Of a stretch of 64,000 nucleotides of DNA, positions 36,346-47,739 are shown piece after piece. This DNA comes from Inia geoffrensis (lineage: Eukaryota; Chordata; Mammalia; Artiodactyla; Iniidae). Location: positions 46,445,908 to 46,509,907 of the forward strand of contig CM070904.1 in NCBI GenBank assembly GCA_036417435.1, given 5' to 3'. Numbering within the stretch: position 1 is the first letter of the stretch; the number at the start of each line of letters is the position of its first letter. Under the pieces are notes generated by a model that was not told where the DNA came from, did not search any database, and worked only from the letters and a program-made list of their open reading frames with translations. Made by a program: the position numbers and the translations under genes.

Positions 36346-36739
36346 GACGTTGCCTCCAGATTAAAGTGTTTGCCAACAAGGGGCAGCTTCTTGGGAGTGG
36401 AGCAAGCTCTCCTCCAGTAAGGGAAACCCATCTCTCTCTCTCATTCCTATCACAGGAAATCGAAATCTTTCCCAATCTAAGTCAAGCCTTTCTTCTCTTT
36501 TCTACTCTCCTTTAGTGTCTAACTCATAACATCTGCTCTGAAGGCCTATAAACTTCTGTTTTTGTTTTCCCTAATCATACACAAACACACAGACACAATA
36601 CTAGTTAATATTACCTGAGACACAAGAATCAAGACCTAAATCAGTTAACTAGTTGTGATAAAGGAGGAAAAACAAGGCTTTGTGAGGGATTTATCTGAAC
36701 CTATATTTATAACAGAATTGGGTTGCTGGAACATAGTGC

Positions 36740-37725
36740 ATGCATATATTTTATTTTGCTATTTTTTTTTTTTTGCCAGATTGCTTGTCAGAATGGCTTC
36801 ATTTTATAGTTCCACCATCAATATATGACAGTTCCTCTCTATAAATTCTCATCCAGATTTTTGCCATTTCAATAGGAGCTAATTTAACTTGTTTTTACAG
36901 TGACTACTGGGGAGGTGTACATCTCTTTACTTACTGATGGATACTAGTTCAGTCCTTTTCATGAATTGTTTATTCAAATTACTTTCTTATTTCCCACTTA
37001 GGTTTCCTACTGACTTATACAAATCTTTTGTGAATCTATGTATGTTCTACTAGTCTGTTATTTTTCTGTAACTTTGTTTTACAATTAACAGAATTCTTTA
37101 ATTATTGTATAGTTAAGTCCATATATTTTTGCTCTTGTTTAGTTAAGTCCATATATTTTTGCTATTTTCCTTTTAATTTAGGGATACTATTTATGAAAGT
37201 TGCATTTTGTAAAAATATATTTCTTTATATTTTGTATCAGCAAAAGGATTTACTTTTCAAATGTAGATTTATTCCATCTAGGGTCCATCTTTGCTTGTGG
37301 TCTAATGTAGGGGCCCAACTCTATTTTCTTTGATTTAGTGAGTGTGTCTTGCCAAAATCATCTTCTAATCAATCTGTTCCTTTCTGTTTACCGTATGATG
37401 CCATCTTTGTCATATATCAAGTTCTCAAATAAATAAGGTCTGCTATTGGACCGGTACTCTAATTCTTTTTAATACCGTGGCCTGGACTATGTTAATATCT
37501 GACTAGTAAGTCATCAGTCTTTGCTGTTCTGAAATTCCTGGAATAGCTTGTTGTGTTCCTCAAAAATTTATCTGCAATATATTGAGATTTTATTGAATCT
37601 ATTTGTTGATTGACTTGGACAAACTGACACATTTTTACTGTTACTTTTCTTATCTATGCACATACTGTATTTCCATTTATCAATTCTTTTAATCTCTTCA
37701 ATATAAATTTAAATGTAGAGAACTT
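36740..37725 (-). mobile_element. old L1 ORF2 relic, antisense
   Basis: The plus strand has the T-rich look of an old L1 ORF2 in reverse. It includes 'tgtcagaatggcttcatttt', 'gtctaatgtaggggcccaac', 'atgccatctttgtcatatat', 'tattgagattttattgaatc', 'gacaaactgacacattttta' and 'tttatcaattcttttaatct'. Divergence is high, and it may be two adjoining pieces. Confidence 0.6.
37111..37170 (+). repeat. 30-bp tandem duplication
   Basis: The 23-bp block beginning agttaagtccatatattttt occurs at 37111-37133 and again at 37141-37163, period 30, identical over the block. The copies are far more alike than the surrounding old L1, so the duplication is younger. Confidence 0.95.
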
Positions 37726-37864
37726 TGGGGAGATTTGATTTTAGTATGAGTCCTAAGAATGATTTCTACCTGCTAAGTCTATCATTCCTGTCAGTGAAGA
37801 AGCAAAAAGAAATACCAGGGGTGAAACTTGTCCTCGGCATTACTTACTTTGAGTTGTGCTGAAT

Positions 37865-38105
37865 AAAACATGGTTAGGAGATAGCATAGTGATTTAGAAC
37901 AATGACTGTGGGATCAGGGCCCTTGGTTGGACTCCTGGCTCTACTCCTTACTAAATTGGGCAATTATATAATCTCAGTTTCCTCATAAGAAAGAAAAAGA
38001 GAAAGTATAATAACATTGGTTAGCTCATAAGGTTGTTGGAAGCATTAAACGAAAAGGGATTGGTACAATTCTTGGCTTATAGCAGGTATTCAATAAATAT
38101 TAGAT
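37865..38105 (+). repeat. MIR SINE
   Basis: Sense MIR motifs in order: 'agatagcatagtgatttaga', 'tggttggactcctggctcta', 'ctcagtttcctcataagaaa', 'ctcataaggttgttggaagc' and 'gcaggtattcaataaatatt'. One of the more complete MIRs here. Confidence 0.85.
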
Positions 38106-38597
38106 ACATATTGAGTCACAAGTGTCAAAGCCTAAGCTAGATCCTTAATCGTAATCATGGTAAATACATTTCCTCTAGCCACCAAACCCAGGTATATCAC
38201 TGCCTGAGTTGCTCCCCTCCCATCTTGTACAAAGAAAATGTGCTTTGTCTTTATTTAATGTCTACTCGTTCATGATCAAAATTAAACACTGAAAATTTAT
38301 ACCTTCAAGTAGGTGTTTGTGTTTATTTATTTCCCATAAGGGTACATTGGTGTTTTATATTTTTTCTATTCCAGTATCTGTTATCAGTACCTATGTAAAA
38401 GGAAAAGCCTATTTTCCTTGTTCTAGATTTATGAGCCTGACTTGGACTTACAAAGGCTTAAATCGAGTAGGATGTACTAAATTTATCTGATGTTTCTTGG
38501 GAGGCATCATCATTTCCTAGCTCATGTTCATGTGTAAGTCTGCAATTCTTCATTATTTACAACATATTTAAATCTATTTACTTATTTTTGTTGGAGG

Positions 38598-38995
38598 AGG
38601 TAATTGGGAGAATGTGAACTTCAGTTGAGACGCAAACTGGACCCAGGCAATCGGAGGCTCCTAACCTCCTACCCTGACCCTGGAATGTATGTTCTTCCCA
38701 CCATTCCCACAGCAGGAGCCATCTTCAAGGACGCAGCCTTGAGGGAGCAATATGTTATTGAGACGGTCTGGACTGTATGCATGACTGAACCCAGTTAAGT
38801 CCTCTATCTAAACTTAAGATTCTGGTGGGCAGGCACAAAGATCTATTTGTCTTGCAGCCACCCAAGACAATCTTTGTAGGTAAGTTCCTTTGCTTATTAA
38901 ACCTGCCACCTACTAATCTGGAGTGGTCTGCCTCTTTCTTTGGTCTCTCCTTGCCCTCATGGTATGGGGGCCAGTTTCAGATTTCACTGGGGAAG
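38598..38995 (+). mobile_element. possible solo LTR of an endogenous retrovirus
   Basis: The stretch is GC-richer than its flanks. It shows an attaaa polyadenylation-type signal (38898-38903) followed by 'ctggagtggtctgcctcttt' and 'ctttggtctctccttgcc', a layout typical of the R/U5 part of ERV1-type LTRs. The supposed U3 part begins with tgtgaacttc near 38613. No internal gag, pol or env sequence is next to it. I cannot name the family and found no clear flanking duplication, so this is a tentative call. Confidence 0.4.
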
Positions 38996-39079
38996 CTGCT
39001 GAGTGTACCAACCAACAATTTTATTCTGGTAGATGGATATTTTTTATATGCATGTTTCCACTATAAAGATAAATAACCT

Positions 39080-39185
39080 TAATTTCAGAGAACTTAAGCG
39101 ACTTGGCCGAGGTTAAATAAACAGTAGTGTCAGAACTGAAGCCTGAAATCTGGTTTCCTCACTTTCATTATCATGTCCTTTCTAT
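39080..39185 (-). repeat. MIR fragment, antisense
   Basis: Reverse MIR core: 'gaacttaagcgacttggccg', 'agtgtcagaactgaagcctg' and 'aatctggtttcctcactttc'. Short, with unclear ends. Confidence 0.6.
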
Positions 39186-40400
39186 TTTCTCTTCAATGTT
39201 AAGGAGAAACATTGAGTACAAACCTTCAGGGCTCTAAAAACTCAAAAAGGTGTATGCTGGAATGACAACTGACAGTGAGTTCTAGGGTGAATCTGAAATA
39301 TCATTGTAGAAAGAAGAGTCCTAGAGAAATTAGATTAATTTGCAGGGACATGCCATGCATATCTTGGGCCATATACACCACATATATTTTAAAAGTTTTT
39401 CTTTATGTGTGCCAAACATTCCACACCACTGACAACTACTACATAGATTTCTAGTCTGATGGGTTTGTATGACAAGAGACTGTGATTTAACTTTCTCACA
39501 TATTTGGAAGGGAAGATTTTCCTTTTGTGAATATCCTGCAAGTCTCACAAAACCAGCCAGGCTTGCACGCCCGGGAGCTCACTTCTTGGAGCCCATGGCT
39601 CAGTAGAGAGGCACAGCCTATGGTTATTTTGAGTCCCCACCCCACCCCAAACGTGTCTTGGGCAGGTGGAAGTTTGACACAGAAAGGCACAGAGCAGCAT
39701 GCCAAAAATGACACCCCTTGGAGCCTTTATTTTCCTTCTTAAGTCAGGCCACACAGAGAATCATTTAGCCACAGCAAAAGCTCTTCAGCACATATCAGAA
39801 CTCCTTAGGCAACTGCGAGAGAACACACAAGTATGAGAGCTACCTAAAGCAAATGTCACAGTATGTGCTGGATGAGCACCTTCCATTCCCCCAGGTGGCA
39901 GCGGGGCCCTGGGCTGTGTTCTCTGAAGTTCTAATGCAAGCCGTCCAAAGCCTCGTGAACTTAGTAATGGATCACCTCTTTGTGGGGCCCTCTGTGAGTT
40001 AAAAGTACCAGCTCTGTGAATGAAGATGGTCTCTTGGCTTCCCAAGCCAATAAGCAGGGCCTCCTTGAAGGTATATGGACATGCTCTAGCTGACTGAGGG
40101 GAGCAGGCTTTAGGCTTAAAGCCCTTGCTAGAAGGCAGAGAAAGAGGAAGTGTCCCCGGTGCCTAGCAGGCCACCCCTCTCCCTGCTAAATTTTTAACCA
40201 TACATTTTGCCCCATTAAATCAGAATTGATGAAACCTTTACAAATGTGCAGTGTCTGAAAACTGAAAATCACACTGAAAAATAACAATCTCGTTGACTAT
40301 AGAAGGCGATTGTTTCAAATCAAGTAATGATGTGATGTGTGTGGTTAACTGTATCTACGCAGGAAGTGGTTTATTTAAAAGTTTTTGTGCTCACTCCACA
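39186..40400. other. unassigned, partly GC-richer stretch
   Basis: No known repeat recognised. 39540-40200 is the most GC-rich non-repeat sequence in this part of the window and holds several overlapping frames of 69-86 codons on both strands, none with a recognisable domain. 'cctttattttccttctt' near 39724 could be an antisense polyadenylation signal of an unnamed LTR. It could equally be a regulatory region ahead of the donor motif at 40583. Confidence 0.35.
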
Positions 40401-40426
40401 CCCACCCCACCCCACCCCACCCCGCC
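40401..40426 (-). repeat. (CCCCA)n tract, G-quadruplex-prone
   Basis: Runs CCC-A-CCCC-A-CCCC-A-CCCC-A-CCCC occupy 40401-40423. On the minus strand this gives five G runs separated by single T residues, an arrangement that fits the usual G-quadruplex rule very well. A T-rich run follows directly. Confidence 0.85.
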
Positions 40427-40582
40427 TTTTTTTTTCCTCCAGTACTGAAATTAAGCAGCATCCAACCTAGGCCTACTTTTACGACATGTGACTTGACTTT
40501 GCTGTTTTCCGTTTTTGCTAAAAGAGTCATTAACAGTTAGAAGTTGATGGCAGTTTCAATAACAAGTCAGCACTGAGGAAAG

Positions 40583-40589
40583 GTAAGTG
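40583..40589 (+). other. consensus-type splice donor motif
   Basis: AAG|GTAAGTG matches the mammalian 5' splice-site consensus at every position (exon end 40582). About 200 bp upstream are a TATTTAAAAG element (around 40370) and the C-rich tract. Together they could be a short noncoding first exon on the plus strand. No polyadenylation site, acceptor or coding sequence supports this directly. Confidence 0.25.
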
Positions 40590-42539
40590 AGTTCATACTG
40601 AACGTGCAATGTAAACTTGAAAATATTTGACAGAGTATCCTATGCTTCAGTGGGAATGTATAAACTTTTCCTACAAAAACTGTGATGTTTTCATTTGTGA
40701 TTGAAACATCAGTTTGTTTCCTTTGGTGTAGAGAAGAATATTGTTTTTAAATTTGCAACAGTTAAATTCTAAAGTACTTTAAAAGATCTTGTACTAAGAT
40801 TTTATATGAAAATATTAAAAACAGAATAAGGTATAGTTTTAGTTTGAAAGTGCTTTTAAAAATTGGGACTTTGTACCTTTAACTGACTGCTTTATAAAAA
40901 TATGCACTCTTCATGATCCAGATAATAAAGAGAAAAAGGCATTTTGTAACAATTAGAGATAACATCTGAATTGCATGCAGTGTGAAAGATACCCATTGTA
41001 AAGTGTTGTAGTAAAGTTAGCATTAGAAACCCTTAAAAGGTGTAGTTTATTAAATTTACAGCTTAGTAAATAGCTATTAAAAAGCAGGAAATTTTCAAAA
41101 TGCCAAAGAAATTTCTCTATCATGACATTTGACTTTTTCCTAAATTTTATTTAAGATATAGTGTGAAATGAGGGCAAGTTTCTATTTCATAAGCAAAACT
41201 GTACGTTTAAAGGAGAAGTCACAGGTGACTTCACAGGGGGTTACTTCTGGGAAAAGAGGCAAATTAGAAATATACTTCTGTTATTTAGGTAATTATATAA
41301 TTTTCCTTCTTTGAGATTTCCAAAACAATAACCTCAGAAATTAAAAGGATTTGTTAATCATTAACTGACAAGAACTTTTCTTTTATAGTGACTTCTTGCT
41401 TTTATAGAATGTCTTTGTGTGCTGCAACATATGTACAAAAAATATAAAAGTATTGCTCATCTCAGAGACAAATACCTAAAGTAAATCTGACTGTAGATTT
41501 TTGAAGGAATTTTAATAAAAGCTCCAGATATGATCCACCCTTCCGTAATATTATTTTTATTGTGCTGTTGGATGGGGGACATGAGGGCCCCACAACACCT
41601 ATTTTTTTGTATTATTAAAAAATGTTTACAGGGTTGATAAGTGGCAACAATTTTCTTTTCTTTTATTGTCTTCTATTGAAACACTCATATAAATGTCTTT
41701 TGATGTGGTCAATTTGGTAGGAAATTATTAGTTATACTAGTACACTCCATGTTAAGACCTCTTCAATTGTCAATACTGAAGCTAGCTACTTGTTGACTAT
41801 TCAAATGATCATGAAAAAACAGAGATTAGGACTTGATGTTCAATACATTTTTTATTGTTAGAGTGTAAGAGAACCTTGGTAATATGTATTTGCTTTGATA
41901 TTCTGATTAGCTTTTCAATTTGCTGCATTTTCTCACAATGGAAAGCATTATTTAAATGTCTTCAATACTGTGGTTCTGAACCTCTGCATCTACAGAAGCT
42001 TAATAATTCAGATAGTTTTGGTTGATATGTTATTACTTTATTTCATTTTATTATAAAAGAACATCACATGAATAAACATATGTAGTACTTACATATTAGC
42101 AAGAATGAATATCCACATAAGCCTTTGGTACTGAAAAAAGTCCACTACAGTTTTTTAAATAATTTAATATTTTTATAAGCCAAATCTTTGTAAAATGATT
42201 GTTTCTTGCAGAAACTGTTAAATTAAAAGACAAATATTTTATGGAGTATGTATAAAATTAAGAATTAATTAAACATACTTAATATGGATTTATAAAGAGA
42301 AATAAGTAGAGATGATATTCATGTAACCTAAGGTGCTCTCAGAATTGTTTGTAAAAACTACTAATGCATTATCTCTGGGATGTAAAGACCAAATCTTAAG
42401 AGGGTAAATTACAAATGAGTTCTTATAGGTAGGTTACTATATCTTTATGCATTTTAAGCGAATAAGAAACAAATTTTGGTGAAACAAAAACAATGTAGAG
42501 AATCTCATTTGGAAAGTATTTAAAAAAAAAAAAAATAGG
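40590..42539. other. unassigned AT-rich block
   Basis: About 1.9 kb of AT-rich sequence with no nameable repeat and no frame of note. Confidence 0.5.
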
Positions 42540-42755
42540 GGGCTTCCCTGGTGACGCAGTGGTTGAGAGTCTGCCTGCCGATGCAGGGGACACGGGTTCG
42601 TGCCCCTGGTCCGGGAAGATCCCACATGCTGCAGAGCGGCTGGGCCCCTGAGCCGTGGCCCCTGAGCCTGTGTGTCCCGGTGCTCCGCAACGGGAGAGGC
42701 CACAACAGTGAGAGGCCTGTGTACCGCAAAATAAAAAATAAAAAAAAAGAAAGAA
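42540..42755 (+). repeat. CHR-type SINE, short form
   Basis: Starts gggggcttccctggtgacgc (one A-box change), has B-box region ggttcgtgcc (from 42595), a short-form body lacking part of the middle ('ctgagcctgtgtgtcccggt'), and a (TAAAAA)-type tail. An A13 run directly precedes it, so it may have inserted into a poly-A site. Frames of 69-116 codons across it are artefacts. Confidence 0.95.
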
Positions 42756-43554
42756 ATGCTTTTCCACTTGGGGCCAGGATTCAGCAAAATTCAGAAAGGA
42801 GACATTTCCCCCCCTTGATATTCCTTCTCTTGTTCTTTTTAAGTGTTCTTTCCCAGAGTGGCCTACTCTGTCCCTGACTTAAGGTCTGCCAGCCTTGGTC
42901 CTAGAGAAATACACCCTACACTTTTCCTTCCATCACACTCCCATTGTTCTTAAAATGTACTCATCCAATTTTCCAGAAGTTAGGGCATCTGACAAAAATA
43001 ATCCATGCTCACAAGAGAGGGCTCCAGAGCTTTGTTTCTTGTAACCTGTAATTCAGGCCTCCCTTCCTCCTCCCAGTAGAATTTTAATAAATTCTCTCAG
43101 CAGACAGGATCCAAGGGAACGGCTAACTGTTGAGGACCTCAGTCTCAAGTGAGGAGACTGATGCCATTACAGTTTGGGGAAAATATCTTGCAGGTAGAAA
43201 GAGTGTTTTGTTAACCATTCGTCTCGTCTATGGCATTTAAACAAAATTTTTGAGTATGTTTTATGTGAAGGGTCCATCACAGAGATGTGTCCATTTCTCT
43301 AAGATATTCCTTAAGAAATATACATCTTTCTTGTAGTAGATGAAAATTAACTGCACTACGTCTTCAGACTATTTTGGTATTCTCATACACTTAGAAACTA
43401 TCTAACATAATCAAAAGTTTTACATATGTATTTTAAAAATCATTTAATATCCTGAATTTAGCACTTTGGGTACCATATTTTTTGTACTGCAAGATAAATG
43501 TTATATAACTAAACTATAAAATGTACTTATAAGTATTCTAAATTTTAGCTTACA
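42756..43554. other. unassigned stretch
   Basis: No repeat or gene recognised. Confidence 0.5.
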
Positions 43555-44080
43555 GAAGACAAAACTCCTTTGCTTGCAAATGATAGAAAATAAGCTAAAG
43601 TTAGCCTAGGCAATAGAGATAGGCACTGATTTGTATAACTGAAAATACAAGGAAAGAAAAGTCAGGCTGTATCCAGCAGCTCACACAGATTTACCAAGAT
43701 CATTTTCTTCATCCCTTAGCTCTTTTTTTGCACTCCGCTATAAACACTCTCTGGCAGAAGCTCACACTAAGTTGACCAGAAGGCTTCAGGTTTACCTCTG
43801 ACCCTTTCAGCAAACTTTGTACAAAAGAATGCCTGTCCCCCATCACCACAGCAAAGGTACCTCAGATTGAGATCTGACTGGACTGAAGTGGGTCACGTGA
43901 CCACACTGAGCCAATCACTGCCTCTGAGACACAGACACCCTGCGTGACCAGGCCTAAGGTCACTGGCCCACTCTTATATTGATAAGCCACCTGCCCCTGC
44001 AACACCTGGACTCTCCGCTGAAACGAGGGGTCCCTACACTGAGGAACTAAAATTCTTCCCCCAGAAGAAAAGCGACTTTA
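43555..44080. repeat. old mammalian interspersed repeat, family not named
   Basis: The pieces 'gcttgcaaatgatagaaaat', 'gtcaggctgtatccagcagc', 'tcatcccttagctctttttt', 'gtgggtcacgtgaccacact' and 'gagccaatcactgcctctga' follow the order of a common mammalian medium-copy repeat. I recall the pattern but not the family name. 'gtcacgtgac' is also a perfect E-box-centred palindrome. Confidence 0.4.
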
Positions 44081-44825
44081 TGTCTCAGAGGTAATACAGC
44101 CATAGAAAACTACCACACGGCCACATCGGGTCCCATTTAAAACCATTAAATTTTCCAACCTCTGTAATCAGACAGAAAGACGGCGTCAGTTTAAGCGTCG
44201 GTCTGAGTGAAACAAGTGTTTCAATTAAACTGAATTTTAAAGTATTTTTCAACAGCTACTCCATGTACAAACCCCTGCCCCACAATACTTGTCTTCTAAA
44301 AGCTTATAATCCAGTAAAAGTGCAAGATTAATAATTATAATGCCAACAACTTTTTATCAAGTACCTTAAAAAGATATAAGAAATATTCTATTAGGATTCA
44401 GGATTTCATTGAACATTTTTGTCTTCCTGTTATATGGCAGGCAATAAACTAGAGAATTTTGCAGGTGTTATATCATTTATCATATCCAGTCAGAGAAATC
44501 AGGACAGTTTTGGAAGAAATATTTGTACAGTAGTTCCCCCTTCTCCAGGGTTTTGCTTTTCGCAGTTTCAGTTACCCGCAGTCAACCACCGTCCGAAAAT
44601 GTTAAAGGGAAAATTCCAGAAATAATCCATGAGATTTAAATGACTCACCTTTCTGAGGTAGTGTGAGGAAGTCTCGCTGCCCTGCTCCGGGCCGTTATCT
44701 TCGCGTCCAGCGTTTCCCCCGTGAGGCACTGAGCTGCCCTCCTGCTTATCAGATCGTCGCTCTCGCGAGTTTGAGGTTTGAGGTATCGCGGTGCTGGTGT
44801 TTGCGTCCCCTTTAATTCGCTTAAT

Positions 44826-45090
44826 AGTGGCTCCAACGCGCGCGTAGTGCTTCCGGCCAATCGGACATGCCAACGCATATCCTTGGAGTGCTTCCTATAA
44901 GCGGTAGGGTGCCAGAAAAAAAATTCGTAGGCTGAGGTTGCCCAGATGTACTGTACGGACGAACCTGAATTTTCTATCTGTGAAATTGTGAAGAAGGAAA
45001 AATCTCTGTCCGTTTTGTTGTGGCACCTCGAACTGCAAAAGTTATGGCCGCAGTGTGTGGTAAGTGCTTAATTAAGATGAAAACGGCATT
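44826..45090 (+). pseudogene. Tigger transposase N-terminal relic
   Basis: This part corresponds to the helix-turn-helix DNA-binding start of a pogo-type transposase. The expected initiator ATG reads GTG here (44826), and frameshifts occur soon after. 'tatgctgaggttgc'-like sequence is seen as taggctgaggttgcccagat. It breaks off after 'attaagatgaaaacggcatt', before any catalytic DD(E/D) motif. Confidence 0.65.
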
Positions 45091-45152
45091 GAACTTGTAC
45101 AATAAGATATTGTGTGTGTGTGTGTGAGGGAGACAACATTCACATAACTTTT

Positions 45153-45358
45153 TAAAATTTTTTATTGCTGTACGCGGGCCTCTCACTGTTGTGGCCTCTC
45201 CCGTTGCGGAGCACAGGCTCCGGACGCGCAGGCTCAGCAGCCATGGCTCACGGGCCCAGCCGCTCCGTGGCATGTGGGATCTTCCCTGACCGGGGCACAA
45301 ACCCGTGTCCCTTGCATCGGCAGGCGGACTCTTAACCACTGCGCCACCAGCGAAGCCC
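45153..45358 (-). repeat. CHR-type SINE, short form, with TSD
   Basis: It lies inside the Tigger element. Perfect 12-bp target-site duplications CACATAACTTTT flank it at 45141-45152 and 45359-45370. The tail is short and mixed (taaaattttttatt) rather than a pure T run. The body ends in the complement of the head with one change (caccagcgaagccc). Confidence 0.95.
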
Positions 45359-45578
45359 CACATAACTTTTATTACGGTATATTGTTATAATTGTTCTATT
45401 TCATTATTAGTTGTTAATCTTTTACTGTGCCTAATTTATAAATTAAACTTTACCATAGGTATGTATGTGTAGGGAAAAACATAGTTTATATATAGAGGCG
45501 GTGGTATCTGCGGTTTCAGTATCCATCGTGGCTCTTGGAATGCGTCCCCGTAGATAAGGCGTGGGGGGTGGACTACTG

Positions 45579-46109
45579 TGATAGTATCCAGAGAAAGCTA
45601 GGACTGGGGAGATGAGAAACATTCCAAAAAGACAGGAAGGGAATGTGTCAGGGGACAAACATGGAGTATCAGAGAATTTCCTAGGCGGAGTGAGTTGTCT
45701 CCTCTTGTTAGCTGTAAGTATACTAGCAGGAGGTCAGGGCAGACGGTTTGAGATTCTAATAGGGTGAACCTGCTGAGCAGATCATGACTAAGGGCTGTAA
45801 GTACCAACAGGGTTGTTGAGCAGGGGAAATCTGTCACTGGATGGCCACGTTTTGCATCTGGGTGGGCTATCTAGCATCAGGATTTATTTACTTCTTGTAT
45901 ATACATCACTATTGGTGACATACTCTTTAGGGTGGTTTGGAGAAATGGTGGTCGTCTGTGAAGGGAGGTATTCCTTTAAGACAAGTCCCTGGCGCACCTC
46001 CCCAGGTGTCTCGAGGTTCTTATATAGGCTGTGGTTATAATGATTTTTTTTCATATTGCAGAGCTTTGTTGTGTTGTTTTTAATTTAAGAATAAGTGATA
46101 CAGTGAAAT
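45579..46109. other. unassigned stretch
   Basis: No nameable repeat. Two short frames (45598-45837 minus, 45813-46040 plus) show no recognisable domain. Confidence 0.45.
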
Positions 46110-46860
46110 GGTTTGAAAACAAACAAAACCTAAATATAAATATTTTAGTGAAAGTCTTTCTAACATTCCTATTTCTATATACCTCTGTTTACTCCCACCT
46201 TAACCCAACAGGCAACCACTTTTCAGGTTTTTTTTTTTTAAATCCTTCATAGTTTCTTTATGCAAAAGCATGTATGTATATACACACGTGTGTGTATATA
46301 TTTCTTTATTATATTAAAGGGAGTTCACTATATACCTCTCCACTTTTTTTTTCTTTCAGTAATATCTTAGAGATATTTTAATTATAAAAATAAGAAACTA
46401 ATTCTCTCTCTCTCTCTGTTTATAGTTGTACAGTATTCCACTGTGTGGATATAGCATACTTAATCTAACCAGTCTAAAAGAGTCATGGGTGTTTTCAATT
46501 TTTTGCTAATACAAAGAATGTTTTAATATAATTGTGTACATTTGAAAATATATCTATGGAATGAAATCCCAGAAATTTCATTTATTAAAACTATTTATTT
46601 ATAAGCTAAGAGATAAAATAATTTTGATAGTTATTGCCAAACTATCCTTCAAGTTAGTTGTAACTTTTTGAATTTCCATCAGCATTTAACGAGAGGGCTG
46701 GTGGAAGCTCCATAGCTTTTCTAACAGATTGTGTTACCAAACATTTCAGGTTTTGCCAGTCTGTAGAAAAATGTATCCTGATATAGTTTTACGTAATATT
46801 TCTGTTATTATGATTGAGGTTGAGCTTGTTTTTAAAAGATTAAAGGTCTATTTGTTTTTC
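46110..46860 (-). mobile_element. old L1 (L1ME-like) 3' end, antisense
   Basis: On the plus strand the reverse L1ME-type 3' part is clear: 'gtgaaagtctttctaacatt', 'caggcaaccacttttcaggt', 'atatcttagagatattttaa', 'gtacagtattccactgtgtg', 'gttattgccaaactatcctt', 'acagattgtgttaccaaaca' and 'attatgattgaggttgagct'. A (TC)n patch lies at 46403-46419. Confidence 0.8.
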
Positions 46861-47739
46861 CTAATAACAGAATGTATCCTTTCTCAACTGCATAATTAAG
46901 GACCAAAAGCATTAGTTAAGTTCAAGCCTAGAATGAGATGTTAAAGGAAATAAGGAATCGGGGCTAGCATATGTAAAATACTCTTTTTATAAAGCTTGAA
47001 ATAAGCAGTAGCTAAAAAAGGATGAAACATGAACACTGAAGTGAAGGAAAAGAGAAAAGGAATGAAAATAAAAAAGAAAAGGAAAAAAAAAGAAAATATA
47101 TCCAGAAATCCAACAACGTCTCAGAGGATACGAGGACAGATAGGTGTAATCACTAGCTCAAGTAGATAAATTAACCTGAAACAGAAGGAAGAGCACTTTA
47201 ATGAGTGTGCATGTAGATGAACTGGATACAGATAAGATGAAGTGAGGAGAGGAAGGTGAGGAATACTTGCTTCATGGATTCTATCTTCTTTGAAATGGTA
47301 GGAAAGTCCATTTGATGAGAGGGAGTATTTAGAGGGTGCCAAAGAACATGTAGACTACCTTATTTTAAAAATTGGCCTCGTCAAAAACATATAATACAAC
47401 TGTGAATTTAAAAGTTGATTTTTCACTTTCAATGGGCATCAGCCCTATTCAATTCCATAAATTCCATAGTCATTATTCTAAAAATAATTTTGAGCTCCAA
47501 CTAAGTACACTGTGTTATGCTAAGAATTATTGGGGATACAGAGACTCAGTGTGCTAACTAGCCAGTGAAACCATCTTAGGTAGCTTAGTGCACACATACA
47601 AGAATTTAAATATAAATTTATAAGTATAAATGCAAGGCCTTAGAAATATTAGAGAACATGCTATGTCAGAGTCCCAGTGGTTTCATTTTTACCAAATCCA
47701 ATGGCTATTTATGCATCTTCATATTATCCATATCTGAGT
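46861..47739. other. unassigned stretch
   Basis: Purine-rich patch at 47040-47100 (gaaaa repeats); otherwise nothing recognised. Confidence 0.5.

Larger units (their letters stand above)
44528..45578 (+). mobile_element. Tigger-type transposon with transposase 5' remnant
   Basis: The outer ends are inverted: CAGTAGTTCCCCC at 44528 and its diverged complement ending gtggactactg at 45578. The left flank has the expected TA; the right has TG. After 'cgcagtttcagttacccgca' comes a CpG-rich leader. The start of a pogo/CENP-B-like transposase gene follows ('taatagtggctccaacgcgc' at about 44822, 'ctatctgtgaaattgtgaag', 'aactgcaaaagttatggccg'), with substitutions and indels. The catalytic part is missing and the 3' end follows ('gcctaatttataaattaaac'). 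A CHR SINE sits inside at 45153-45358. The exact Tigger subfamily is not certain. Confidence 0.8.

Noticed and set aside
36366..36390. Second CTCF-like motif (gccaacaaggggcagc)
   Set aside because: Two core positions disagree with the consensus in the best alignment, which is within chance expectation for 64 kb.
44974..45363. 129-codon minus-strand frame resembling a protein rich in Pro, Gly and Arg
   Set aside because: It is the sense reading of the CHR SINE in the Tigger element continued into transposon sequence; recurring words such as ADARDTG also occur at other copies.
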